Assembly (NCBI GenBank): GCA_013214355.1
Contig: JABSSL010000085.1
Location: forward strand, 29,009 to 93,008
Source of the DNA: Saprospiraceae bacterium
GTDB taxonomy: Bacteria; Bacteroidota; Bacteroidia; Chitinophagales; Saprospiraceae
Reading direction: 5' to 3'
DNA length: 64,000 bases
Numbering within the stretch: the stretch's first letter is position 1; each line of letters begins with the position of its first letter. This document shows positions 56,156 to 64,000 of the stretch, one piece after another. Below the pieces are notes generated by a model. That model searched no databases. It worked only from the letters and a program-made list of their open reading frames with translations, and was not told where the DNA came from. A program made the translations under genes and the position numbers.

Positions 56156-59062
56156 ATGAGCAAGAAACATAGCATTCTAGAAAATATAGCAGAGAAATTG
56201 GGCTTGATTCCCAATCTGCATAAAGATCGAGATCAGGATTTACCCAGGTTGACCGAAATGGGGGATCTTACTAAATTCCCACCTCCAGAACAATGGGACG
56301 ATTGGACCGAATACGAAGCCAAAGCTCACCCAAAACGGGAAAAGCGGAATTATACCATTGTCCCAACTACCTGTTTTAATTGTGAAAGTGCATGTGGTCT
56401 AACCGCCTATGTGGACAAGGAAACCAATCAGATCAGGAAATTTGAAGGCAACCCTTATCATCCAGGTAGTCGAGGAAGAAATTGTGCAAAGGGGCCTGCG
56501 ACCATCAATCAGATTACGGATCCAGATCGTATTCTTTATCCTTTGAAGAGGGTAGGAGAGAGAGGAGCTGGAAATTGGGAACGGGTCAGCTGGGATGAGG
56601 TATTGAATGATATTTCTGGCCGAATCCGAAAGGCTATCCAAGAAGGACGAAACAATGAAGTAGCCTATCACGTGGGCCGACCTGGCCACGAAGGATATGC
56701 GAACCGGGTGCTGCAAGCTTGGGGCGTAGACGGGCACAACAGCCATACCAATATCTGCTCCTCCGGCGCTAGATTCGGCTACAACATCTGGTACGGCTAT
56801 GACCGACCCTCCCCCGATCACGCCAATGCTAAATTTATCCTCCTTATCTCTGCACACCTGGAAAGCGGCCACTATTTCAACCCGCATGCCCAACGGATCA
56901 TCGAGGCAAAGATGAAAGGAGCTAAGCTGGCCTGTATGGATCCGCGCCTTTCCAACACAGCAAGTATGTCCGACTATTGGTTGCCAACCTATCCTGGTTC
57001 GGAAGCAGCGGCCTTATTGGCGATGGCTAAGGTTATCTTGGACGAAGGCCTGTACAACCGGAAGTTTCTGGAGGAATGGACCAATTGGGAGTACTACCTG
57101 CAAGAGCGACATCCCAATGAGCCCCGAACTTTTGAGCAATACATTCTCAAGATGCGGGAGGAATACGAGGAGTATACGCCCGAATTTGCAGAGCAAGAGA
57201 CCGGAGTACCCGCTGCGAAGATTGTGGAAGTTGCCAGACAGATAGGTGCAGCAGGGGAGTGTTTTGCCACGCATAACTGGAGAAGTGCGGCCAGCGGTAA
57301 CCTTGGTGGCTGGTGTGTTTCTAGGGGCTTACATTTTCTGAATGTGCTAACCGGAAGTGTCGGTACTGTCGGTGGGACATCGCCCAATAGTTGGAATAAG
57401 TTCAAGCCGAAATTCTTCGATACGCCACCGGCTCAGAAATTCTGGAATGAACTGCATTTTCCGAATGAATATCCACTATCCTTCTTTGAAATGAGCTTTT
57501 TGCTCCCCCACTTCCTAAAAGAGGGTAGGGGAAAAATGGATGTGTACTTTACGAGGGTCTTCAATCCGGTTTGGACTTATCCCGATGGATTCTCCTGGAT
57601 AGAGGCCCTAACTGATGAAGATAAGATCGGTTTACATATCGCCATGACGCCCACCTGGAACGAAACCGCCTTCTTTGCTGATTATGTACTGCCGATGGGG
57701 CATTCCGCGGAAAGGCATGATCTCAATAGCTACGCTACGCACTCCGGCATGTGGATTGCCTTCCGCCAGCCTGTTTTGCGAGAGGCGGCGCGTCGAGCGG
57801 GGCAGGAAGTCGAGTTTACCTATGAGGTGAATCCAGGTGAAGTATGGGAAGAAGATGAGTTCTGGATCGAGTTGAGCTGGCGAATCGACCCCGATGGAAG
57901 CATGGGGATACAAAAACACTTTGAATCCCCTTACCGAAAAGGGGAGAAGATCAATATTGATGAATATTACCAGTTTATCTTCGAAAATACTAAAGGTCTA
58001 CCAGAAGCTGCCCAAAAAGAAGGGGTCACGGAGTTAGAGTACATGCGGAAATATGGAGCCTTTGAGGTCGAAAAGCATACCTATCGCAAGCACGAGAAGG
58101 AATTAAGTTATGAGGAACTAAATGGCGCAGAGATCAACAAAGATTCTGGCGTGATTACCAAGGATGGGAAGGACATAGGTGTGATGGTGAATGGAAAAGC
58201 TCGCGTCGGCTTCCCAACGCCCTCGCGGAAAAATGAATTTTATTCACAAACGATGATTGACTGGGGTTGGCCGGAATACGCGATTCCAACTTATATCAAA
58301 AGTCATATCCATCCGGAGAAGCTGGATAAGGAGAAAGGTGAATACTGCCTGCTACCTACTTTCCGCCTACCCACGCTCATTCACTCCCGTTCGGCTAATG
58401 CTAAGTGGCTGACTGAGATTTCCAATCGCAATCCAATCTGGATGCATCCCGAGGATGCCCAGCGTTGGGGGTTCAAAACCGGAGACCTCGTTCGACTCAA
58501 TACGGACATCGGATACTTTGTCGATAAAGTCTGGGTAACGCAGGGAATGAAGCCAGGTGTGATAGCTTGTTCTCATCACCTAGGTAGATGGCGCCGAAAA
58601 CAAGATGCCGGTAACCGTTGGGCAACTAACACCGTAGCCATTGGCAATGATGGCAAAGGGGGCTGGAAGATGCAAACGGTATCTGGTGTTCGACCATTCA
58701 ACAGTTCAGATCCTGATAGCAAGCGGATTTTTTGGACAGATGGAGGGGTTCATCAAAATATTACCCATGCCGTACATCCCGACCCGATTAGCGGGATGCA
58801 CTGCTGGCATCAGCGGGTTCGTATTGAGCGCCCACAGCCAGGGGATAAGTACGGTGACCTTTTCGTAGACACGAATAAATCCTTTGAGAATTATAAAGAG
58901 TGGCTAGCCATGACCCGACCCGCTCCTGGCCCTAATGGACTTCGTAGACCGCTTTGGTTTAAACGGCCACTTAAACCCGTGCAGGAAATGTACTATTTGG
59001 AGTCCGATTCTTCCTCCAACGGGCAAATCCAGGAGGAGGATCAACAACAGGCGGAAGTCTAG
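56156..59062 (+). CDS. Molybdopterin oxidoreductase catalytic subunit (SoeA-like)
   Basis: 968 aa from the ATG at 56156; the longer frame overlapping the previous gene adds 26 atypical residues. The [4Fe-4S] motif is C73-x2-C76-x3-C80 ... C110, and the probable Mo ligand is C201 in HTNICSSGARFG. The four-domain layout of the complex iron-sulfur molybdoenzyme family follows, with FRLPTLIHSRSANAKWLTEI near the C-terminal cofactor-binding domain. There is no twin-arginine signal, so it should face the cytoplasm like SoeA rather than the periplasm like PsrA/PhsA. Together with the persulfide dioxygenase this favours sulfite oxidation to sulfate; polysulfide or another substrate is not excluded. 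Confidence 0.85.
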   Translation: MSKKHSILENIAEKLGLIPNLHKDRDQDLPRLTEMGDLTKFPPPEQWDDWTEYEAKAHPKREKRNYTIVPTTCFNCESACGLTAYVDKETNQIRKFEGNPYHPGSRGRNCAKGPATINQITDPDRILYPLKRVGERGAGNWERVSWDEVLNDISGRIRKAIQEGRNNEVAYHVGRPGHEGYANRVLQAWGVDGHNSHTNICSSGARFGYNIWYGYDRPSPDHANAKFILLISAHLESGHYFNPHAQRIIEAKMKGAKLACMDPRLSNTASMSDYWLPTYPGSEAAALLAMAKVILDEGLYNRKFLEEWTNWEYYLQERHPNEPRTFEQYILKMREEYEEYTPEFAEQETGVPAAKIVEVARQIGAAGECFATHNWRSAASGNLGGWCVSRGLHFLNVLTGSVGTVGGTSPNSWNKFKPKFFDTPPAQKFWNELHFPNEYPLSFFEMSFLLPHFLKEGRGKMDVYFTRVFNPVWTYPDGFSWIEALTDEDKIGLHIAMTPTWNETAFFADYVLPMGHSAERHDLNSYATHSGMWIAFRQPVLREAARRAGQEVEFTYEVNPGEVWEEDEFWIELSWRIDPDGSMGIQKHFESPYRKGEKINIDEYYQFIFENTKGLPEAAQKEGVTELEYMRKYGAFEVEKHTYRKHEKELSYEELNGAEINKDSGVITKDGKDIGVMVNGKARVGFPTPSRKNEFYSQTMIDWGWPEYAIPTYIKSHIHPEKLDKEKGEYCLLPTFRLPTLIHSRSANAKWLTEISNRNPIWMHPEDAQRWGFKTGDLVRLNTDIGYFVDKVWVTQGMKPGVIACSHHLGRWRRKQDAGNRWATNTVAIGNDGKGGWKMQTVSGVRPFNSSDPDSKRIFWTDGGVHQNITHAVHPDPISGMHCWHQRVRIERPQPGDKYGDLFVDTNKSFENYKEWLAMTRPAPGPNGLRRPLWFKRPLKPVQEMYYLESDSSSNGQIQEEDQQQAEV

Positions 59063-59184
59063 ACCTAAGTGGGTCGATGAAAGACTAGCAAATAATAAAG
59101 GCATGTGATCCAAGTCACTGACGGGTACGCTAGGTGACCGTAACTTTGTGCAAACAAGGTTTAGTAAGGCAAAAACACAGCTAT

Positions 59185-60927
59185 ATGAAGATGAAGGATT
59201 ACATGCCCATATTGGAATGGCTACCTAGCTATGATAAGCGTCATCTGCCGGGAGACTTATCCGCAGGTTTGACGGTAGGGGTAATGTTGATCCCGCAGGG
59301 TATGGCTTATGCAATGATTGCTGGTTTGCCACCAATCTACGGCTTGTATGCCTCCACTTTACCTTTGATTATTTATGCATTGCTCGGTACTTCCAGACAA
59401 CTAGCTGTTGGTCCGGTAGCTATGGTTTCTTTGTTAACGGCAGCTGGAGTAGGAAGCTTAGCCACCGGAGGGACAGAGACTTACATCGCTTTGGCCATTA
59501 CCTTGGCTTTGTTTGTCGGCCTAATCCAATTCCTTTTAGGCGCTTTTCGACTAGGTTTTCTAGTCAACTTCCTTTCTCATCCCGTAATTAGTGGATTTAC
59601 CTCCGCCGCCGCCCTCATTATAGGATTAAGTCAGCTAAAGCATCTCCTCGGAGTGGAAATTGCACGTAGTCATCACGTGCACGAAATTGTTTTGGAAGCT
59701 TTGTCGAAGTTGGGAGAAGTCAATTGGACTACTTTTGCTATTGGTGCGGGTGGAGTAATTTTGATTCTCGGTGCTAAACGGTTGCACAAGGCTATTCCAG
59801 GACCTCTACTGGCTGTAGTATTCGGTATACTGCTGGTATGGGGAATGAATCTCCAGGACCAAGGAGTTAAGATCGTTGGTGCGGTGCCCGGTGGATTGCC
59901 TTCCTTTGGTATTCCTCAGGTACAATTAGCGACAATACAAGACTTAGTTCCCATTGCCTTGGCCATTGCCTTGGTCAGTTTTATGGAAAGTATCGCGGTG
60001 GCGAAAGCTATACAGGCCAAACATAAGGATTACAAGGTGGTAGCCAACCAAGAGTTGATAGCCCTAGGGGCGGCGAATATTGGTGGTGCCTTTTTGCAAT
60101 CTTACCCAGTGACCGGCGGTTTTTCTCGTACTGCTATCAATGATCAGGCAGGTGCCAAGACTGGACTAGCTTCGGTCTTTAGTGCAGCCTTGATTGTACT
60201 CACCTTACTATTCTTAACGCCGCTCTTTTATTTCTTACCAAAGGCTATTTTGGCATCCGTCATCATGGTTGCCGTTTTTGGGCTGATAGATGTAAAAGAA
60301 GCTAAACATCTTTGGAAGGCTGATCGCAGTGACTTCTGGATGTTGATTATTACCTTCTTAGCCACCTTGGGATTGGGAATCGAGCAAGGAATTGGGATTG
60401 GAGTTATCCTTTCTTTGGCCATTATCATTTTCCGGACCAGTCGCCCACACATAGCAGAATTGGGGCAAGTTCCTGGTACAACTTTTTATCGCAATGTGGA
60501 ACGATTTGATGCCGTGCTACGCCGGGAGGACTTGTTGATCATTAGGTTGGATGCCCAATTGTATTTTGCCAATATCGACTTCTTTAAGGATAAAGTAAAT
60601 GAGCTAATGCAGGCAAGACCCGCTAGATCTTTGCGCACTATCATCCTTAATGCGGAGAGTATTAATGCCATTGATAGCACAGCTATGCATGCATTGAGCG
60701 ATCTCATAGCGGACTGGCGAAAGGAGGGACTCAGGGTTTTGATCACAGGGGTGAAGGGGCCCGTTAGAGATAGCTTGGTAAAAGGACACTTGATCGAAAA
60801 GATCGGAAAGGATAATTTCTATATGAGTGTTCAAGAAGCGGTGGATGGACAGCTCGAACAAACTCATGACCAGCAAGAACCAAGTGCACACCAGTCTTTT
60901 GTGTTACAGACCAATGTCGAAGCCTAA
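59185..60927 (+). CDS. SulP-family anion transporter with STAS domain
   Basis: 580 aa from the ATG at 59185 (MKMKDYMPILEWLPSYDKRH); an upstream GTG in frame is less likely. The SulP signature is near helix 1: DLSAGLTVGVMLIPQGMAYA, then AGLPPIYGLYASTLPLIIYA. About 12-14 membrane segments are followed by a C-terminal STAS domain (about 430-555: LLIIRLDAQLYFANIDFFKD, ILNAESINAIDSTAMHALSD). It exchanges sulfate or bicarbonate. Its place after SoeA suggests disposal of the sulfate formed, although uptake is equally possible for the family. Confidence 0.9.
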   Translation: MKMKDYMPILEWLPSYDKRHLPGDLSAGLTVGVMLIPQGMAYAMIAGLPPIYGLYASTLPLIIYALLGTSRQLAVGPVAMVSLLTAAGVGSLATGGTETYIALAITLALFVGLIQFLLGAFRLGFLVNFLSHPVISGFTSAAALIIGLSQLKHLLGVEIARSHHVHEIVLEALSKLGEVNWTTFAIGAGGVILILGAKRLHKAIPGPLLAVVFGILLVWGMNLQDQGVKIVGAVPGGLPSFGIPQVQLATIQDLVPIALAIALVSFMESIAVAKAIQAKHKDYKVVANQELIALGAANIGGAFLQSYPVTGGFSRTAINDQAGAKTGLASVFSAALIVLTLLFLTPLFYFLPKAILASVIMVAVFGLIDVKEAKHLWKADRSDFWMLIITFLATLGLGIEQGIGIGVILSLAIIIFRTSRPHIAELGQVPGTTFYRNVERFDAVLRREDLLIIRLDAQLYFANIDFFKDKVNELMQARPARSLRTIILNAESINAIDSTAMHALSDLIADWRKEGLRVLITGVKGPVRDSLVKGHLIEKIGKDNFYMSVQEAVDGQLEQTHDQQEPSAHQSFVLQTNVEA

Positions 60928-61064
60928 ATAGGGTAGGTGAACTGACTCGTAGACGGTCTGTTGAGGATTCCTTGCCCAGTTTTCCACATAAAATCCTCCG
61001 TAAGTAGCAAAATGTCTCGTTAAAATTATCCCTGGCAGTAAAAATTTGCATGAAAATACTATAA

Positions 61065-61090
61065 TATGAATATATGTTCATACATTTATA
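61065..61090. promoter_or_regulatory. Sulfur-cassette operator, copy 2
   Basis: TATGAA (61065-61070), six bases, TTCATA (61077-61082), CATTTATA (61083-61090), 51 bp before the DUF1641 start. It equals copy 1 at 52850 in all 20 non-spacer positions. Confidence 0.75.
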
Positions 61091-61141
61091 GATAGAACGA
61101 AAAGAAAGAATTTCACCAATCATTTTCTTAACTCAACAGAT

Positions 61142-61915
61142 ATGGATGCTCACACGAATGGGGCTTCGACAATATGGCCTGAGACTGATGCCGGGAAGCG
61201 CATACAAGTCAGATTGTCGGAAGATCAAACCTTAGATGCCCTAGATCGCCTTTTGCAGCGGATCGAAACCCTGGAGACGGCCGTAACTAACTTAACCGTA
61301 TTGATGCGACAGGGTCCGGGACTGGTAGCTATGGCGGGTGACATGGTGGATGAGGCCTATCGAAAGTCAGATGAAGCTGGTGTCAGTATTGATGCTCGAC
61401 TAAAAAATGCTTTGACAATAGCCGAGAAATTGACGGCTCCTAGGATGGTAGCACAATTGGATCGCCTTGTAAGTTTCACCAATCAGTTGCCTGGACTCAT
61501 GGCCATGCAAGCGGATATCGTTGATGAAGCCTATCGCAAGGCAGATGCACAAGGTGTAAATATAGAAGAACGCCTAGGCGTGGCACTCCAATTGGCTGAA
61601 AAAATGACCCAACCTCAGGTCGCCGAAAAATTGGATGCTTTACTCAAGGTTGGAGATCAATTGCCAGGTATGATGGCCATGACGGTCGATATGGTGGATG
61701 AAGGGATGAGGAAAGCCATTGCTAACGGCTTTGACCCACAAACTCTTGCTGACACTGCCAGTGCGGCCAATACTGCTCTCACCAAAGCCAAGGCTGAAGC
61801 TCCAGCCAAAGTGGGCGGAATTTTTGGTCTGCTGAAGTTGATTAAAGATCCTGATCGACAAAAGGGTTTGGGCTTTCTCATGAATTTTTTGAAACACTTC
61901 GGAAGAAATATATAA
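61142..61915 (+). CDS. DUF1641 protein with three internal repeats
   Basis: 257 aa, soluble. A short coiled-coil head (LDALDRLLQRIETLETAVTN) is followed by three related segments of about 60 residues, each with the theme LPGLMAMxxDMVDEAYRKAD...GVxxxERLxxALxLAEKL. The C-terminus IFGLLKLIKDPDRQKGLGFL is the DUF1641 hallmark. DUF1641 proteins commonly accompany sulfide:quinone reductase-type flavoproteins or formate dehydrogenases, and an electron-transfer or membrane-docking accessory role is inferred. It begins a separate transcription unit behind operator copy 2, with SQR 117 bp downstream. Confidence 0.88.
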   Translation: MDAHTNGASTIWPETDAGKRIQVRLSEDQTLDALDRLLQRIETLETAVTNLTVLMRQGPGLVAMAGDMVDEAYRKSDEAGVSIDARLKNALTIAEKLTAPRMVAQLDRLVSFTNQLPGLMAMQADIVDEAYRKADAQGVNIEERLGVALQLAEKMTQPQVAEKLDALLKVGDQLPGMMAMTVDMVDEGMRKAIANGFDPQTLADTASAANTALTKAKAEAPAKVGGIFGLLKLIKDPDRQKGLGFLMNFLKHFGRNI

Positions 61916-62032
61916 ACAAACAGATGCATTGGAAGCTATTGGAGAGCATGTTTGACCTTGCCGAGCGGCCTTGATCAAAAATGCTTTAAGGCCATTGACT
62001 AAGGCTTCCGGAATATCCTAAAATACAAGATT

Positions 62033-63226
62033 ATGGCTCACCATCAAGTATTAGTCATAGGCGGCGGAAGCGCAGGCCTAACGGTAGCTGCAATGCTACG
62101 CAACAAACCTAATCCTCCCGCGGTAACCATTGTGGATCCTAGCGAAAAGCATTACTACCAACCCATCTGGACATTGGTAGGGGCAGGCGTGTTCCCTAAG
62201 GAGGTATCGGAACGAATGGAGCAAGACTATATCCCTCCAGGAGCGGATTGGATTAAGGATAGGGTAGCGACTTTTGACCCATATAACAATATGGTTACGT
62301 TAGCTAGCGGCGAATCGCATAGCTATGATGTGCTGGTCGTAGCAGCCGGGATTCAGATTAATTGGGACAAGATTCCTGGTTTGAAGGAGAGTGTTGGTAA
62401 AGTGGGAACGGGTGTCTGTAGCAACTATTCCTACGATACGGTAGAAAGTACTTTTGAAAATATAAGAAACTTGAAGCAGGGAACGGCCATCTTCACTCAC
62501 CCTTCCACGCCGATCAAGTGTGGTGGTGCGCCGATCAAGATTACTTATTTAGCCTCTGACCATTGGAGGAGAAATGGGGTGGCAGCCAACATCAAGAAGA
62601 AGTTCGTCAAAGGAGGACCCGGTATCTTTGCCGTTAAGAAGTATGCAGATTCTTTGACTAAGGTGGCGGATAGATATGGGATTGAACGGGTGTGGAAGAC
62701 GGATCTCGTAGAATTGCGACCCGATAAGAAAGAAGCCGTATTTCGCCACATGGAGACGGGAGATGAAACGGTGGAGGCCTATGATATGATCCATGTTACC
62801 CCTCCGATGAGTGCTCCTGATTTTATCAAAAATAGTCCACTAGCAGCAACTACGGGTTGGGTGGAAGTAGATAAAGAAACCACACAACATGTAAGGTACA
62901 GTAATGTTTTTGCGCTCGGAGATTGTAGCAATCTGCCAACTTCCAAGACTGGTGCCGCGATTCGAAAGCAAGCACCGACAACTACAGAGAATATCATGGC
63001 TTACCTGGCGGGTTCTGTTCTGCCAAAGCACTACGATGGTTATACCTCTTGCCCCTTGGTTACGGGCTACGGCAGCTTAATCCTAGCAGAATTTGACTAC
63101 AATAAGCAGCCCATGGAGAGCTTTCCTTTCAATCAGGCGGAGGAGCGCTACAGCATGTACGCCTTGAAAGCTTATGGTTTACCCAAGATGTACTGGCATG
63201 GCATGTTAAAGGGACGAGAGTTTTAA
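62033..63226 (+). CDS. sqr: Sulfide:quinone oxidoreductase, type II
   Basis: 397 aa, membrane-associated FAD enzyme. N-terminal FAD motif VIGGGSAGLTVAAMLR; active-site cysteines C163 in STPIKCGGAPIKITYL and C340 in YTSCPLVTGYGSLILAEFDY, the pair used by mitochondrial-type SQR; C-terminal LPKMYWHGMLKGREF. It oxidises sulfide, passes electrons to quinone and releases a persulfide that the dioxygenase upstream can use. A terminator-like hairpin follows at 63261. Confidence 0.93.
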   Translation: MAHHQVLVIGGGSAGLTVAAMLRNKPNPPAVTIVDPSEKHYYQPIWTLVGAGVFPKEVSERMEQDYIPPGADWIKDRVATFDPYNNMVTLASGESHSYDVLVVAAGIQINWDKIPGLKESVGKVGTGVCSNYSYDTVESTFENIRNLKQGTAIFTHPSTPIKCGGAPIKITYLASDHWRRNGVAANIKKKFVKGGPGIFAVKKYADSLTKVADRYGIERVWKTDLVELRPDKKEAVFRHMETGDETVEAYDMIHVTPPMSAPDFIKNSPLAATTGWVEVDKETTQHVRYSNVFALGDCSNLPTSKTGAAIRKQAPTTTENIMAYLAGSVLPKHYDGYTSCPLVTGYGSLILAEFDYNKQPMESFPFNQAEERYSMYALKAYGLPKMYWHGMLKGREF

Positions 63227-63260
63227 AACTTAAAAGAACAGTTAATGATCATTGTGGAGA

Positions 63261-63295
63261 AGAGGACTGAAGCACAAGCTATCAGTCCCCTTTTT
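63261..63295. terminator. Terminator between SQR and Dps genes
   Basis: AGAGGACTGA (63261-63270) with TCAGTCCCCT (63282-63291), one mismatch, 11-nt loop, then TTTT. It ends the DUF1641-SQR unit. Confidence 0.8.
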
Positions 63296-63313
63296 AGTCT
63301 TAGTTATGGAGGA

Positions 63314-63841
63314 TTAACCAGCTACTGCTGCTAGTTCCTGACTAGATTCTTTCTCTCCTTCCAGCGTATCACCCAGATAGGCCGAGTACATCCAAACCAG
63401 TTTCTCTTGTTCCCCAATATACTCGCTTATCAAAGCATTGGTACCCTCATCGTCAGAATCACCAGAGTTTCGCAGAATCTCTCTTTGTAAAGGCAATAAG
63501 ATGCCATAAGCGGCCAGGATTTCTCGGATGGCCACTTTACCGCTGGACACGTTCACGACTTCCTCAATTGTTGAAACTTTGATGTATTCTGTATAGGAAT
63601 GTAGTGGGACATGGCCAAGGGTAAGTACTCTTTCTGCCAGTTCATCAATCTTGATTTGCAGGTCGGCATATAGTTCTTCGAATTTTTGATGTAGTTCAAA
63701 AAAATTTTCTCCTTTGATATTCCAGTGGAATCCCCTAGTGTTCATGTAGAATACCTGGTAATTGGCTAGCAATTCATTGAGCTTCTGAGATATGGCTTCA
63801 GAAGCTGCTTCATTCAATCCGATTCGATTTAAGTTCCTCAT
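63314..63841 (-). CDS. dps: Dps-family ferritin-like DNA-protection protein
   Basis: 175 aa. Dps signatures with ferroxidase ligands: GFHWNIKGENFFELHQKFEE (His, then Glu/Asp), YADLQIKIDELAERVLTLGH, and a C-terminal helix ending LVWMYSAYLGDTLEG. It stores iron while consuming peroxide and may bind DNA. Convergent with SQR; the gene begins near the right edge. The last 159 bp of the window (63842-64000) show no gene. Confidence 0.93.
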   Translation of the reverse strand: MRNLNRIGLNEAASEAISQKLNELLANYQVFYMNTRGFHWNIKGENFFELHQKFEELYADLQIKIDELAERVLTLGHVPLHSYTEYIKVSTIEEVVNVSSGKVAIREILAAYGILLPLQREILRNSGDSDDEGTNALISEYIGEQEKLVWMYSAYLGDTLEGEKESSQELAAVAG

Positions 63842-64000
63842 TTGTGATGATTTTATCTAATAGCAAATAGAATTTTCATCTATCAATTATCTCGACTTTA
63901 GCATTTTAAGAAAAGTGAGAACTCAAGAAAGAGAGTATTAAATTTGAAATAACCACAAATCAAATTTTATGCTTACTCTGCCCTCTGAGTTCTCGAAACA

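Overview
The window looks like Bacteroidota, most probably a saprospirian or related marine-type lineage. The grounds are paired SusC/SusD outer-membrane proteins, lipoproteins with Bacteroidota-style signal peptides, a type IX secretion (T9SS) C-terminal sorting domain, several FG-GAP/ASPIC-UnbV proteins, DUF2911, YHYH and WG-repeat proteins, and few recognisable Shine-Dalgarno sites. The genus is not determined. No rRNA, tRNA or CRISPR array was recognised.

Layout. 1-19.3 kb is a polysaccharide-utilisation-like locus: a truncated PSD1-type cytochrome lipoprotein, an AraC regulator, a GH2 beta-galactosidase, a two-domain alpha/beta-hydrolase plus SGNH esterase, a large FG-GAP lipoprotein, SusC, SusD, a PKD/CBM-like lipoprotein and a T9SS-exported FG-GAP protein. 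19.3-31.2 kb is mixed and mostly on the minus strand: a TetR/SDR pair with two palindromic operators, YHYH and MORN-type lipoproteins, GNAT, WG-repeat, DUF2911, a membrane-anchored AraC regulator, a PRMT-like methyltransferase and a serine hydrolase. 31.4-41.8 kb holds RidA, a TolB/TPR/AraC fusion regulator, an OmpW-like porin, a flavodoxin-fold oxidoreductase, a sugar dehydrogenase/aldolase pair behind a LacI-type operator, a phospholipase-D relic and a FucP-like sugar transporter.

41.8-48.1 kb is a plasmid-type replication and partition module. An AT-rich 1.2 kb segment carries a perfect 50-bp palindrome and further inverted repeats. It is followed by ParA, a ribbon-helix-helix-like partner, a KilA-N protein, about 17 iterons (seven at exact 22-bp spacing) and a Rep_3 initiator. 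A KOPS-like octamer, GGGTAGGG, is over-represented and changes strand around 42-44 kb, so that it points away from this module on both sides. I read the window as the origin region of a secondary replicon (megaplasmid or chromid), or less likely an integrated one.

48.1-63.8 kb contains an acyltransferase, a tandem AAA protein, an FAD-linked oxidase and a sulfide-oxidation cassette. The cassette comprises persulfide dioxygenase-rhodanese, a fused SoeB-SoeC subunit, SoeA, a SulP anion transporter, DUF1641 and a type II sulfide:quinone reductase, followed by a convergent Dps gene. The expected flow is sulfide to persulfide (SQR), to sulfite (PDO), to sulfate (SoeABC), with sulfate export by SulP; electrons go to quinone at the SQR and SoeABC steps. 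Both transcription units of the cassette are preceded by the same TATGAA-N6-TTCATA-CATTTATA element, which suggests common control by a sulfide or persulfide sensor encoded elsewhere.
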